Part shown: piece after piece, positions 26,214 through 35,236 of the stretch
Layout of the letters: every line of letters starts with the position of its first letter
Position numbering within the stretch: the stretch's first letter is position 1
DNA from: Faucicola tetraodonis
Lineage (GTDB): Bacteria > Pseudomonadota > Gammaproteobacteria > Pseudomonadales > Moraxellaceae
Length of the DNA: 64,000 nt
Direction: 5' to 3' (one strand)
NCBI GenBank assembly: GCA_032017425.1
Contig: DALZPW010000001.1
The notes under the pieces: generated by a model
Told to the model about the DNA's origin: nothing
Database searches by the model: none
Seen by the model: only the letters and a program-made list of their open reading frames with translations
Position numbers and translations under genes: made by a program

Positions 26214-27374
26214 ATGAATTTTTCCCTTACCGAAGACCAACAAGCCTTTGCCGATTTGGCTGCCCAATTTGCCGCCAAATCGCTAGCACCCAACGCTGCC
26301 GAATGGGATGCCACAGGCTATTTTCCTAAAGAGGTGTTCAAAGCCGCAGGTGAACTGGGCTTTATGGGGCTTTACACCAACCCTGATTTTGGCGGACTGG
26401 GCTTGCCGCGCCTTGATGCGGCGATTATCTTTGAAAAACTGGCGTATGGCGATACCTCAACTGCCGCATTCATGACTATTCATAACATGGTCGCTTGGAT
26501 GATTGGCGAGTTTGCCAAACCTGAGGTTGCCGAAAAATACTTGCCTGAATTATTAGCGGGCGAAAAATTGGGTAGCTACTGTTTGACAGAGCCCAATGCT
26601 GGCTCAGATGCGGGTTCATTAAAAACCAAAGCGGTCAAACAAGGCAACTATTACCACATTACTGGGCAAAAAATGTTTATCTCTGGGGCAGGGGCGACTG
26701 ATGTGCTTGTGGTGATGGCGCGCACCTCGGACAATGGGGCAAAAGGCGTGTCTGCCTTTATCGTCGATGCCAACAGCGATGGCATCAGCTATGGCAAAAA
26801 TGAACATAAAATGGGTTGGAAAAACCAACCGACCGCGGCAGTGCATTTTACCGATGTCAAAGTCCCTGCCGAAAATCTACTGGGTGAAGAAGGACAGGGC
26901 TTTACCTTTGCCATGAAAGGCTTGGATGGTGGGCGTATCAATATCGCCACTTGCGCGGTGGGTACGGCTCAAGCTGCCCTTGACCGTGCCGTGCAGTATG
27001 TACAGGAGCGTAGCCAGTTTGGTAAAACCCTCGACCAATTCCAAAATGTGCAGTTTAAACTTGCCGATATGCTCACCCATCTGGTGTCGGCTCGGCAGAT
27101 GGTGCGATTGGCGGCGTATCATTTGGATAGCAAATCGCCCGATGCCACGGCGTATTGTGCGATGGCAAAACGCCTTGCCACGGATTTGAGTTTTGATATC
27201 GCCAACCAAGCGCTTCAGCTACACGGTGGCTATGGCTATCTACAAGAATATCCGCTAGAGCGTCATGTACGCGATTTGCGCGTTCATCAAATCCTAGAAG
27301 GCACCAATGAAGTGATGCGGATGATTGTGTCTCGCAAAATGATGGAAGATGGGGCGTTAGCAAGATTGCAATGA
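26214..27374 (+). CDS. Acyl-CoA dehydrogenase, probably isobutyryl-CoA
   Basis: FAD-dependent enzyme of 386 residues that introduces an alpha-beta double bond into acyl-CoA. The family blocks CLTEPNAGSDAGSLKT, KMFISGAGATDVLVVMA, ERSQFGKTLDQFQNVQFKLA and ALQLHGGYGYLQEYPLERH are all present. The catalytic base is E362 in HQILEGTNEVMR, the position used by short-chain enzymes. Being between mmsA and a crotonase in a valine operon, isobutyryl-CoA is the likely substrate, giving methacrylyl-CoA, but sequence alone does not exclude other short branched acyl-CoAs. The next gene starts 30 bp after the stop. Confidence 0.85.
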   Translation: MNFSLTEDQQAFADLAAQFAAKSLAPNAAEWDATGYFPKEVFKAAGELGFMGLYTNPDFGGLGLPRLDAAIIFEKLAYGDTSTAAFMTIHNMVAWMIGEFAKPEVAEKYLPELLAGEKLGSYCLTEPNAGSDAGSLKTKAVKQGNYYHITGQKMFISGAGATDVLVVMARTSDNGAKGVSAFIVDANSDGISYGKNEHKMGWKNQPTAAVHFTDVKVPAENLLGEEGQGFTFAMKGLDGGRINIATCAVGTAQAALDRAVQYVQERSQFGKTLDQFQNVQFKLADMLTHLVSARQMVRLAAYHLDSKSPDATAYCAMAKRLATDLSFDIANQALQLHGGYGYLQEYPLERHVRDLRVHQILEGTNEVMRMIVSRKMMEDGALARLQ

Positions 27375-27403
27375 ATTTAAAGGCATTTTAAAAGGAATTT
27401 ACC

Positions 27404-28180
27404 ATGTCAAATTACACCAATTTAAAATTAACCATCGACAATCACATTGCGGTTTTGACGCTCAATAATCCGCCTGCACACACTTGGACAAAGGACAGCT
27501 TAGCCAGTTTAAAGCAGCTCATTAGCGATTTAAACGCCAACAAGCAAGTCACCGCTTTGGTGGTGCATGGCGATGGCGAAAAGTTCTTTAGTGCAGGGGC
27601 GGATTTAAACAGCTTTGCCAGTGGTGACAAAGGACAAGCCGCGGAGATGGCAATGGCGTTTGGCGAAGCGTTTGAAGCGTTATCAAGCTTCCGTGGCGTG
27701 TCGATAGCCTGTATCAACGGCTATGCAATGGGCGGCGGTCTTGAGTGTGCGCTTGCCTGTGATATCCGCATTGCTGAAAGTCATGCCCAAATGGCACTCC
27801 CTGAGCTATCTGTTGGTTTGTTGCCATGTGCAGGCGGTACGCAAAACTTGCCGTGGCTGGTGGGTGAAGGCTGGGCAAAACGTATGATTTTATGCGGTGA
27901 GCGTATCAAGGCAGATAAGGCGCTGCAAATTGGTTTGGTGGAAGAAGTCGTGGAAAGTGGCAAAGGGTTAGAAACGGCTTTAGAATTGGCTCAAAAAGTG
28001 GCGAAGCAATCCCCCGATGCGATTGCGTCGAGTAAAACCTTGATTATGTCGGCACGTTATCAGCCACCAAGTTTTAACTGGATAAAGGAACGTGAGTTAT
28101 TTATCAAGTTATTTGATGGCGATAACCAACAAGAAGGCGTCAATGCGTTCCTTGAAAAACGCTCGCCAGAGTGGAAATAA
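27404..28180 (+). CDS. Enoyl-CoA hydratase (crotonase family)
   Basis: A 258-residue crotonase-fold enzyme. The oxyanion-hole segments are EKFFSAGADLNSF and INGYAMGGGLECALACDIRI. Both catalytic glutamates of true hydratases appear, one in GGGLECAL and one in LPELSVGLLPCAGGTQ. In this operon it most likely hydrates methacrylyl-CoA to 3-hydroxyisobutyryl-CoA, the step between the dehydrogenase upstream and the hydrolase downstream. An AT-rich orphan gene follows 13 bp after its stop. Confidence 0.85.
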   Translation: MSNYTNLKLTIDNHIAVLTLNNPPAHTWTKDSLASLKQLISDLNANKQVTALVVHGDGEKFFSAGADLNSFASGDKGQAAEMAMAFGEAFEALSSFRGVSIACINGYAMGGGLECALACDIRIAESHAQMALPELSVGLLPCAGGTQNLPWLVGEGWAKRMILCGERIKADKALQIGLVEEVVESGKGLETALELAQKVAKQSPDAIASSKTLIMSARYQPPSFNWIKERELFIKLFDGDNQQEGVNAFLEKRSPEWK

Positions 28181-28193
28181 ACAAAAACTATTT

Positions 28194-28634
28194 ATGAGTG
28201 AAATTCAACTATTCTTCATAACCGATATTACCAATTTAGTTTTTGCATATGAGCACCCATTAAATGAAGAATGGGAAAATAAATTATTAATAAAAAATCA
28301 TTACACTTATATTGATGATAAATTACTTAGATATTTAGCCGATAGTTTAGCATGGGTTAACTTTAGTGTTGATGATAAAGACGTGGTTTATCAAGGATTA
28401 GATTTTGAAGGTGTGAATACGCTTTATCCAAATCAAATCACTAGTTTTAAAAAGTTAATTTTGGCTTGGATTGTACTTTTTGAAAATGCAAACCAAACAT
28501 TTGATTTAAACCGTTTTAACCAAACTCAAACTTTTGATAAATCCACTGTTTTAACGCAACTTTATCAATTAGTTGAGTTTTGTCAAATTGTTGAAAATAA
28601 CCCAAATAAATGCTTAGTACATATCGGACTATAA
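28194..28634 (+). CDS. AT-rich orphan gene inside the valine operon
   Basis: A 146-residue acidic, soluble protein with no recognised domain, signal peptide or membrane helix; aromatic residues and Asn/Asp are frequent. The ATG at 28194 (MSEIQLFF) is the natural start after the crotonase stop, 13 bp away, and the stop lies 13 bp before the next gene, so it is fitted neatly into the operon. Its base composition differs sharply from both neighbours: sampled lines give roughly 17-30% G+C against mid-40s around it. That suggests recent acquisition. Its size, acidity and composition resemble immunity-type or other accessory proteins, but nothing in the sequence proves a function. Confidence 0.6.
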   Translation: MSEIQLFFITDITNLVFAYEHPLNEEWENKLLIKNHYTYIDDKLLRYLADSLAWVNFSVDDKDVVYQGLDFEGVNTLYPNQITSFKKLILAWIVLFENANQTFDLNRFNQTQTFDKSTVLTQLYQLVEFCQIVENNPNKCLVHIGL

Positions 28635-28647
28635 TAGGAAAATAAAA

Positions 28648-29844
28648 ATGAGCGAGGAAAATCAACAACCTGTAATATTTGAAACGATAGCCACCCACTG
28701 TGGTCACCACATCGGCACGATGACATTGAACGACCCGAAAGCCCTAAACGCCCTAAGCGTCGATATGTGCAAACTGATGGCAAATCAGCTTGCAAAATGG
28801 GCAACCGATGACAGCATCGTCGCCATTTTGCTAAAGGGAAGTGGCGAAAAAGCCTTTTGTGCAGGGGGCAATATCCGCAAACTGTATGACAGTATGATTG
28901 ACACTCCGCCCCAAGTGCCTATGCAGCAGCCCAATCCGTACGGGGTTGAATTCTTCGAAAACGAATATAGCCTATACCGGCAAATGCACTTTTACCCAAA
29001 ACCGATTATCTTGTGGGGTAACGGTATTGTCATGGGCGGTGGTATGGGCTTGATGGCGATGTGTAGCCATCGTATCGTCACCGAAACCACCCGTTTTGCC
29101 ATGCCAGAGATTACCATCGGCTTATACCCCGATGCCACAGGTTCGTGGTTTTTGGCGCGTATGCCTGCCAAAATTGGGCTGTTTTTGGGCTTGACAGGGG
29201 CGAACTGTAACGCCAACGATGCGATTTTCTCTAGCCTTGCCGAGTATGCCGTGGCAAGTACAGAATATGACAAAGTGCTTGACGCGCTAAAACAAGCCAA
29301 TTGGCAAGCTGACAACAATTTACATGATATCGCAAGCCAAGCCTTAGCCAAAATTCATCATACCGAGCATTTAGCAGACAGTCATTTGATGATGCATTTT
29401 AATACTATCCAAGCGCTAGTAAACAAAGGCTCAGTGCATGATATAGATGCAGCGTTGCGCGATGACAACTTTACCAAAGTCAACGGCGAAGCGGATAAAT
29501 GGCTCACCAAAGCGGTCGAGACTTATCAGCACGGGTGCCCTGTTAGTGCGGCATTAACGGTTGAGATGTTTAAACATGCCAGCAAATTATCGCTTGAGCA
29601 AGTGCTATATATAGAGATGAATGCGTCGCTACATTGTGTTAATTACCCCGATTTTCGTGAGGGTGTACGCGCGTTACTGATTGATAAAGACAAATCGCCA
29701 AAATGGCGTAAAACCCTTGATGAATGCGATGCCCGCTATATCCAGTCACATCTTGCGCCAGCTTTTCCCAATAGCGAACATCCCTTTGAGGCTTGGTTGG
29801 GTAGCGATTCGCTCTCAGCAAAATTAGCCAAACTTGCTGTATAA
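28648..29844 (+). CDS. 3-hydroxyisobutyryl-CoA hydrolase (HIBCH-like)
   Basis: A 398-residue crotonase-superfamily thioesterase that releases 3-hydroxyisobutyrate from its CoA ester in valine breakdown. The longer size and motifs are typical of the HIBCH branch and not of hydratases: LKGSGEKAFCAGGNIRKLYD, GIVMGGGMGLMAM, and MPEITIGLYPDATGSWFLAR. The C-terminal half (FREGVRALLIDKDKSPKW) also fits this family. It is 13 bp after the AT-rich orphan and 34 bp before mmsB, which uses its product. Confidence 0.9.
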   Translation: MSEENQQPVIFETIATHCGHHIGTMTLNDPKALNALSVDMCKLMANQLAKWATDDSIVAILLKGSGEKAFCAGGNIRKLYDSMIDTPPQVPMQQPNPYGVEFFENEYSLYRQMHFYPKPIILWGNGIVMGGGMGLMAMCSHRIVTETTRFAMPEITIGLYPDATGSWFLARMPAKIGLFLGLTGANCNANDAIFSSLAEYAVASTEYDKVLDALKQANWQADNNLHDIASQALAKIHHTEHLADSHLMMHFNTIQALVNKGSVHDIDAALRDDNFTKVNGEADKWLTKAVETYQHGCPVSAALTVEMFKHASKLSLEQVLYIEMNASLHCVNYPDFREGVRALLIDKDKSPKWRKTLDECDARYIQSHLAPAFPNSEHPFEAWLGSDSLSAKLAKLAV

Positions 29845-29878
29845 AGTTTACAAACACCACAACATACAAGGAATGTAT

Positions 29879-30805
29879 ATGCCAAATAATCAACAAACAG
29901 CCATTAAAAAAATTGCTTTTATCGGGCTTGGTAATATGGGCAAACCGATGGCAGAAAATCTTATCAAAAATGGCTTTGCCCTCAACGTATTTGACCTAAA
30001 CACCGCCGTGCTAGACGACCTCGCCAAACAAGGGGCAAACGTGGCGACTTCACCTGTGGACGCAAGCAAAGAGGTAGATATGGTCATCACCATGTTACCT
30101 GCAGGTCAACATGTCAAAGAGGTATATCTGGGTAAAGATGGCAATAAAGGCTTACTCGATGTGGTGGGTAAAGATACCTTGCTAGTCGATAGTAGCACCA
30201 TCGCAGCCAGTGATGCGCGTGAAGTTGCCCAAGTCGCGGCAGATAAAGGCATTGATTTTATGGATGCGCCCGTATCAGGCGGTACCGCAGGGGCAGCAGC
30301 AGGGACACTCAGCTTTATTGTGGGCGGGCAAGCTAAGCAATTTGAACAAGTCAAACCCGTTTTAGAGGCGATGGGAAAAAATATCTTTCACGCGGGCGAG
30401 GTCGGTGCAGGTCAAGTCGCCAAAATCTGTAATAACATGCTGCTTGGCGTGATTATGACAGGGACAGCCGAAGCCATGAATCTGGGCGCCAAAAACGGAT
30501 TAGACCCAAAAGTCTTAGCCAGTATTTTGTCAGCCAGCACCGGTCGTAACTGGGCGCTGGAAGTGTGTAATCCGCATCCCGATGTTGGTGATGCCATGCC
30601 ATCAAGCCGTGGTTATACAGGTGGATTTATGAGCAAACTCATGCTCAAAGACATGAACCTTGCCAAACAAACAGCCAATGATACCCAGGTGGTGACACCA
30701 ATGGCTGACCAAGCGACGGCTCTGTATAGCAAACATAGCGAGCAACATGGAGATAAGGATTTCTCAAGCATCATGGCGCATTATGATGCGAACGTTCTGC
30801 AATAA
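29879..30805 (+). CDS. mmsB: 3-hydroxyisobutyrate dehydrogenase
   Basis: NAD+-dependent oxidation of 3-hydroxyisobutyrate to methylmalonate semialdehyde, the substrate of MmsA in the same operon. It has 308 residues from the ATG at 29879, with AAGGA six bases upstream; an ATG at 29873 overlaps the site. The Rossmann loop GLGNMG lies at 16-21, then the substrate motif DAPVSGGTAGAAAGTLSF and the catalytic lysine in GAGQVAKICNNMLLG. A hairpin terminator lies 16 bp after the stop and ends the operon. Confidence 0.95.
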   Translation: MPNNQQTAIKKIAFIGLGNMGKPMAENLIKNGFALNVFDLNTAVLDDLAKQGANVATSPVDASKEVDMVITMLPAGQHVKEVYLGKDGNKGLLDVVGKDTLLVDSSTIAASDAREVAQVAADKGIDFMDAPVSGGTAGAAAGTLSFIVGGQAKQFEQVKPVLEAMGKNIFHAGEVGAGQVAKICNNMLLGVIMTGTAEAMNLGAKNGLDPKVLASILSASTGRNWALEVCNPHPDVGDAMPSSRGYTGGFMSKLMLKDMNLAKQTANDTQVVTPMADQATALYSKHSEQHGDKDFSSIMAHYDANVLQ

Positions 30806-30820
30806 GTTTTGGCGTTTAGT

Positions 30821-30850
30821 AAAAAGCTAGGATTTTTTTCTGGCTTTTTT
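30821..30850 (+). terminator. Terminator of the prpE-mmsB operon
   Basis: AAAAAGCTAG (30821-30830), loop GATTTTTTT, CTGGCTTTTT (30840-30849): a 10-bp stem with one G-U pair running into a T-tract. Confidence 0.65.
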
Positions 30851-30927
30851 CTAGTCGTTAATTCAAAAGTTAACCCAAAAATAGGGTAGAATTAGCGTCA
30901 ATCCCAATTTATCGCATCAGTTTTATT

Positions 30928-31743
30928 ATGTCTAAGCCAACAGCACGCCCCAAAAAACCGAAAATTGTCTTTTTTGATATTGATGACACGTTGTACATCA
31001 AGCAGCAAGAAAGGGTGCCGCAATCCGCGATTGAGGCACTTAAAAAATTAAAGCAGCAAGGCATTATGGTCGCTATCGCCACCGGTCGGGGTCGTGCGGT
31101 ATTTCCCAAAGCTGTGTATGAGCTCATTGAAACCGTGGGTATCGATGTGCTGGTCACCATCAACGGTCAATGCAGTCACCACCAAGGTGAATTGTTAGCG
31201 CATTATCCGATGACCACTACGCAAATTAAACTGATTACCGATTATCTTGAATCAAACAATTTATCCTATGCCTACATGACCGATACGGAAATTATCGCGT
31301 TAGCGGAAGATGATGCGCTGTCAGAAGCTTTGAATTCGCTTAAAATAGCTTACCGTACTGCCCGTCATGATGACATTGATTTGTCGATACCTATTTATCA
31401 AGTCGTGGCATTTCATCCTGACAACACGCAGGTAAATTTTGAATTTCCCTCGACTTTAAAAATCATGCGCTGGCACAAAAACGGTATCGATATTCTAGAT
31501 GCGACAGGCTCGAAAGCACGCGGCATTGCGCAGGCGCTCAATAAACTGGGGCTGGATTTTGAAGATGCGATGGCATTCGGCGATGGGGTGAATGATATTG
31601 AAATGTTACAGACCGTCGGCTTTGGCGTGGCGATGGGGAATGCCCATCCCGATGTGCAAGCAGCGGCTGACTATGTATGTCCAGCTGCGTGGGAAGATGG
31701 TATCTATCAGGGCTTACAACATTTGGGTTTGTTGCCACATTGA
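30928..31743 (+). CDS. HAD-superfamily phosphatase, Cof type
   Basis: A 271-residue cytoplasmic hydrolase of the HAD-IIB/Cof group. Motif I is FFDIDDTL with D17 and D19, motif II lies in IATGRG, and motifs III/IV in KARGIAQALNKLGL and AFGDGVNDIEML. The C-terminal MGNAHPDVQAAADYV is the usual end of this group, and the cap domain lies between motifs II and III. Substrates of such proteins are commonly sugar phosphates, and none can be assigned here. It follows the operon terminator and converges on the IclR gene. Confidence 0.85.
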   Translation: MSKPTARPKKPKIVFFDIDDTLYIKQQERVPQSAIEALKKLKQQGIMVAIATGRGRAVFPKAVYELIETVGIDVLVTINGQCSHHQGELLAHYPMTTTQIKLITDYLESNNLSYAYMTDTEIIALAEDDALSEALNSLKIAYRTARHDDIDLSIPIYQVVAFHPDNTQVNFEFPSTLKIMRWHKNGIDILDATGSKARGIAQALNKLGLDFEDAMAFGDGVNDIEMLQTVGFGVAMGNAHPDVQAAADYVCPAAWEDGIYQGLQHLGLLPH

Positions 31744-31846
31744 TGAGGCAGCAAATGATTAAGCCCCGCCATGTTATATAAAATCTATCAATAAAATCGC
31801 TTTGAGCGTTTTAACTTTGCCTTGTCAAAACTGTCAAGGATAATAT

Positions 31847-32602
31847 TTAAATTTCCCCAAAAAACGCATCACGAATATCATCCGCAGCTTTTTGCATATC
31901 AGGTACAAACCCAATCAAATCCTCGAGGGATTTGCGTGTTTTGGGTGCGGTTGTGTACAGTGAGCCGATGTAACGACCTTGGGTGTCATTGATTGCCACA
32001 GCAATTGAGACCGCTTGGGCAATATATTCTTCATCAGAAATTGCATAGCGCTGCTGGGCTACCTGTTCAAGACTTTGATTGAGTACATCCCTATCGGTAA
32101 TTGTGGCAGGGGTGATAGCGGTTAACGATAAATTTTTTAGTAGCGTGACCCTATCATCTTTTGTGAGCGTACTTAGGTAGATTTTACCAGCCGCCGTACA
32201 CCAAATGGGTGCTTGCGAATCAGTGGGCATATACACTTGTAAGGCAGAAGGACAAGGTACGCGGTCGGTATATACCATGTTGACGTAATAGGGTACCGCC
32301 ATGCCACAGGTTTCACCGATTTTATCCACCAGTCTTTGCAAAATCGCAAATCGCTGAATCGCCACTTGCTGGCTTTGCCACAGATGAATCGCCATATGCC
32401 GCGTACGCGACGCAGGCACAATAGTACCATTGATATCGACCCGCACAAAGCCTTCTTCTTGCAGCTGCTGTATCAGTCGGTGCATGGTTGGTTTTGGAAT
32501 ATCCAAAATCTCAGACAAATCCAGCGGGGATAAAGGACGCTGTGCCGCAGACACGGCTTCGATGATTTTTAAAACACGGGTAATAGAAGAAACTCGAGCC
32601 AT
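31847..32602 (-). CDS. IclR-family transcriptional regulator
   Basis: A 251-residue regulator with a winged helix-turn-helix at about 5-60 (ITRVLKIIEAVSAAQRPLSP, IPKPTMHRLIQQLQEEGFV) and an IclR effector domain after residue 80 (ETCGMAVPYYVNMVYTDRVP, WCTAAGKIYLSTLTKDDR, SIAVAINDTQGRYIGSLY). IclR proteins bind small carboxylic effectors, often controlling catabolic operons nearby. The valine/propionate operon ends about 1 kb away, so it is a candidate target, but the divergent neighbour is xthA and no shared operator is obvious. An extended -10 promoter lies about 100 bp upstream. Confidence 0.85.
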   Translation of the reverse strand: MARVSSITRVLKIIEAVSAAQRPLSPLDLSEILDIPKPTMHRLIQQLQEEGFVRVDINGTIVPASRTRHMAIHLWQSQQVAIQRFAILQRLVDKIGETCGMAVPYYVNMVYTDRVPCPSALQVYMPTDSQAPIWCTAAGKIYLSTLTKDDRVTLLKNLSLTAITPATITDRDVLNQSLEQVAQQRYAISDEEYIAQAVSIAVAINDTQGRYIGSLYTTAPKTRKSLEDLIGFVPDMQKAADDIRDAFFGEI

Positions 32603-32699
32603 TATATTGTCTTTTTAAGTCTAGGGTCAGCACGTCGCCAGAAAAAATTGAAAAAAATATTTTGCAAAGTTAGCAGTGATTAAAGTGCAAGGTTTTTTG

Positions 32700-32708
32700 A
32701 TTATACCA
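32700..32708 (-). promoter_or_regulatory. Extended -10 promoter of the iclR-type gene
   Basis: On the minus strand TGG-TATAAT (32708-32700) with no strong -35. Predicted leader about 90 nt. Confidence 0.45.
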
Positions 32709-32836
32709 AAATTTTTTTAAACTTCACCTGCTATTTGCGGGTTCATCATGCATAACCTCAGTGTTGCAGAGCCAATTTGCTTTCAAATTGAGCTTGCGGG
32801 CAATATCCGCTAATATAGTCGGCATTTAACGCTTAA

Positions 32837-32876
32837 CCAAGCCATATTTATCAATACCAAGACATATTTATCAATT
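32837..32876. repeat. 20-bp tandem duplication before xthA
   Basis: CCAAGCCATATTTATCAATA (32837-32856) then CCAAGACATATTTATCAATT (32857-32876), 18 of 20 identical, ending two bases before the xthA Shine-Dalgarno. Confidence 0.85.
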
Positions 32877-32888
32877 TGGGGAAAACAC

Positions 32889-33701
32889 ATGCCGCGTTTT
32901 GTCAGTTTTAATATCAATGGATTGCGGGCGCGCCCACACCAGCTTGAAGCCATTCGCGATATCATCGCGCCCGATGTCATCGGGCTACAAGAAACCAAAG
33001 TACATGATGACGCATTTCCGCTGCAGAGCGTGCAGCAATTGGGCTATCATGTCGAATTTTTTGGGCAAAAATCTCATTATGGTGTGGCGTTATTATCGCG
33101 ACAAAAACCTATTTTTGTACAAAAAGGCTTTCCAACCGACAGCGACGATGCGCAGCGACGATTTATCCATGCGCGCTATGATTTTAATGGCAAATATATT
33201 GATGTGCTCAATGGCTATTTCCCGCAAGGTGAAAATCGCAAGCATGAAACCAAATTTCCGATGAAGCGCAAATTCTATGCTGATTTAACCGACTATATTT
33301 TGCAGCTTAAAGCAGAACATCGCAGTATGATTTTGATGGGGGATATGAATATTGCGCCGCTTGATTTTGATATTGGCATTAGCGAGGATAGTGTCAAACG
33401 TTGGCTAAAAAATGGCACATGCTCGTTTTTGCCAGAGGAGCGAGAGTGGTACCAAGCCCTGCTTGCGACAGATTTGCATGATACTTATCGGGCGTTATAT
33501 GCCGACGGTCAAGCGCTGAGCTGGTTTGATTATCGCAGCAAGGGATTTGACGATGAGCCAAAGCGGGGGCTGCGGATTGACCATATTTTGATGACGCCTG
33601 ATTTGGCGGATAAGCTCAACGGTGCAGGCATCAGCTATGATTTGCGTGCCATGGATAAACCCAGCGACCATGCCCCGATTTGGGCAGATTTTTTGGATTA
33701 A
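32889..33701 (+). CDS. xthA: Exodeoxyribonuclease III
   Basis: Apurinic/apyrimidinic endonuclease and 3'-5' exonuclease of base-excision repair. The 270 residues align throughout with E. coli ExoIII: FVSFNINGLRARPHQLEAI, the metal ligand Glu in IGLQETKVHDD, NGYFPQGENR, GDMNIAPLDFDIG, CSFLPEEREW, SWFDYRSKGFDD, and the catalytic His in KPSDHAPIW. GGGGA lies six bases before the ATG. A 20-bp tandem repeat immediately precedes the ribosome site. argJ follows 29 bp after the stop. Confidence 0.96.
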   Translation: MPRFVSFNINGLRARPHQLEAIRDIIAPDVIGLQETKVHDDAFPLQSVQQLGYHVEFFGQKSHYGVALLSRQKPIFVQKGFPTDSDDAQRRFIHARYDFNGKYIDVLNGYFPQGENRKHETKFPMKRKFYADLTDYILQLKAEHRSMILMGDMNIAPLDFDIGISEDSVKRWLKNGTCSFLPEEREWYQALLATDLHDTYRALYADGQALSWFDYRSKGFDDEPKRGLRIDHILMTPDLADKLNGAGISYDLRAMDKPSDHAPIWADFLD

Positions 33702-33730
33702 TCAATTAAACAACAGTAAGGAGCGCTCTC

Positions 33731-34945
33731 ATGCCAGTTGGCAATGTCGAACTTGTAAAATTACACCCAGTGAAAGGGATAAAAATTGGCATCACCGAAG
33801 CCCACGTGCGCTACGCAGGGCGCAAAGACTTAACGGTTTTTGACATCATAGCGGGCGCAAATACCGCGGTTGTCACCACGCAAAACCAATTTTGTGCCGC
33901 GCCTGTACAGTTGCTGCGAGAATTTATCGCCAAAGACAGTCCCCGTTATTTGATTGTCAACACAGGCAACGCCAATGCTGCCACAGGTGAAGACGGTAAA
34001 CAGCGTGCCAAAACCACTTGTGTGGCATTGGCAGAAAAAACCGGTGTCGCAGCCGAGCAAGTATTGCCTTATTCCACCGGGGTGATTGGGGAAACCCTGC
34101 CGGCGGATAAAATTATCGCGGGGTTAGACAGCGCCTTAGCCAATTTAACCGACGATAATTGGCTTGGCGCCGCCCACAGTATCATGACTACCGATACCAC
34201 CCCAAAAGGACATAGCGAAATCGTGGAAATTGATGGTACAACTTACACGGTGACAGGTATCTCAAAAGGCGCGGGCATGATTCGCCCCAATATGGCGACC
34301 ATGCTTGGCTTTGTGGCAACCGATGCCAACATTGAGAAATCATTGCTACAAAATATCTTGACCGACACGGTGAATCAGTCATTTAACCGCATCACAGTGG
34401 ATGGCGATACCTCGACCAATGACTGCTGTACGTTGATTGCCACAGGACAAGTTGGAGAGATGATTGACAGTGAAAATCACCCGCATTATCAAGCGATTTA
34501 TCAAGCGATTAACAATGTGATGATTCGAATCGCTCAATTAATTGTACGCGATGGTGAAGGGGCAACCAAATTTATTACGGTCAAAGTGACAGGTGGTGAA
34601 ACCTCTGAAGAATGTGCCAAAATCGCGTATGAAGTAGCGCATTCACCGCTGGTAAAAACCGCATTTTTTGCCAGTGACCCAAATTGGGGGCGTATTTTGG
34701 CAGCGGTAGGTAAAGCGGGCGTGATGCTCGACCAGTCAAAAGTGGCGGTATCACTCGATGATGTGCGTATCTGCGAGCGTGGCGGCTTGGCACACGACTA
34801 TACCGAGGCGCGTGGCAGCGAGGTGATGAAGCGTCCTGAAATTACCATTCACATTGAACTGGGTCGCGGGCAGGCGAGTGATACCGTCTATACCTGTGAT
34901 TTATCATATGAGTATGTCAAAATCAATGCTGATTATCGTTCTTAA
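33731..34945 (+). CDS. argJ: Bifunctional glutamate N-acetyltransferase/ornithine acetyltransferase
   Basis: Transfers acetyl from N-acetylornithine to glutamate (and, in bifunctional forms, from acetyl-CoA) in arginine synthesis. The 404-residue precursor should self-cleave between A189 and T190 in GMIRPNMATMLGFVATDA, with T190 as nucleophile. Other signatures are NTGNANAATGEDG, PYSTGVIGE, IMTTDTTPK and DPNWGRILAAVG. It lies 29 bp after xthA and may share its transcript. A 54-residue lipoprotein gene follows 19 bp later. Confidence 0.95.
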   Translation: MPVGNVELVKLHPVKGIKIGITEAHVRYAGRKDLTVFDIIAGANTAVVTTQNQFCAAPVQLLREFIAKDSPRYLIVNTGNANAATGEDGKQRAKTTCVALAEKTGVAAEQVLPYSTGVIGETLPADKIIAGLDSALANLTDDNWLGAAHSIMTTDTTPKGHSEIVEIDGTTYTVTGISKGAGMIRPNMATMLGFVATDANIEKSLLQNILTDTVNQSFNRITVDGDTSTNDCCTLIATGQVGEMIDSENHPHYQAIYQAINNVMIRIAQLIVRDGEGATKFITVKVTGGETSEECAKIAYEVAHSPLVKTAFFASDPNWGRILAAVGKAGVMLDQSKVAVSLDDVRICERGGLAHDYTEARGSEVMKRPEITIHIELGRGQASDTVYTCDLSYEYVKINADYRS

Positions 34946-34964
34946 AGTCAATTAAAGGTAACGA

Positions 34965-35129
34965 ATGAAAAAACTAACCACCCTGCTTTTTGTGCTGACC
35001 ACCGCTGTTATATTACAAGGGTGTGTGCATAAAATTGTCACTGTTCCTGTCAAAGTTGCCTATAAGACCACCAAAGGGGTGGTCAAAGGCACGGTAGCTG
35101 TCGCTAAAGCGGTAATACCAGGCGGCTAA
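34965..35129 (+). CDS. Tiny lipoprotein (54 residues, NF038104-like)
   Basis: A very short gene with a clear signal peptide and lipobox LQGC at 17-20, leaving a mature peptide of 35 residues. That peptide is VHKIVTVPVKVAYKTTKGVV followed by a KGTVAVAKAV-type tail. It matches my recollection of a small Moraxellaceae lipoprotein family catalogued as NF038104; the match is from memory. AAAGGT lies seven bases before the ATG. It is 19 bp after argJ and probably co-transcribed. Function unknown. The mature part alternates Val/Lys/Thr, suggesting an amphipathic strand or helix at the membrane surface. Confidence 0.7.
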   Translation: MKKLTTLLFVLTTAVILQGCVHKIVTVPVKVAYKTTKGVVKGTVAVAKAVIPGG

Positions 35130-35210
35130 TACCAAGCGATAGTGACGACAAAAAAGACTAAACACAGGCTGTCTAGTGATTTATGTCACACTCATTCACT
35201 GATGGCATTG

Positions 35211-35236
35211 ATGGCAATCGTGTATGGCAATCATGC
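35211..35236. repeat. 13-bp tandem duplication across the stop codon of the TrmH-type gene
   Basis: ATGGCAATCGTGT (35211-35223) then ATGGCAATCATGC (35224-35236). The second copy includes the stop codon at 35231-35233. Confidence 0.65.
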
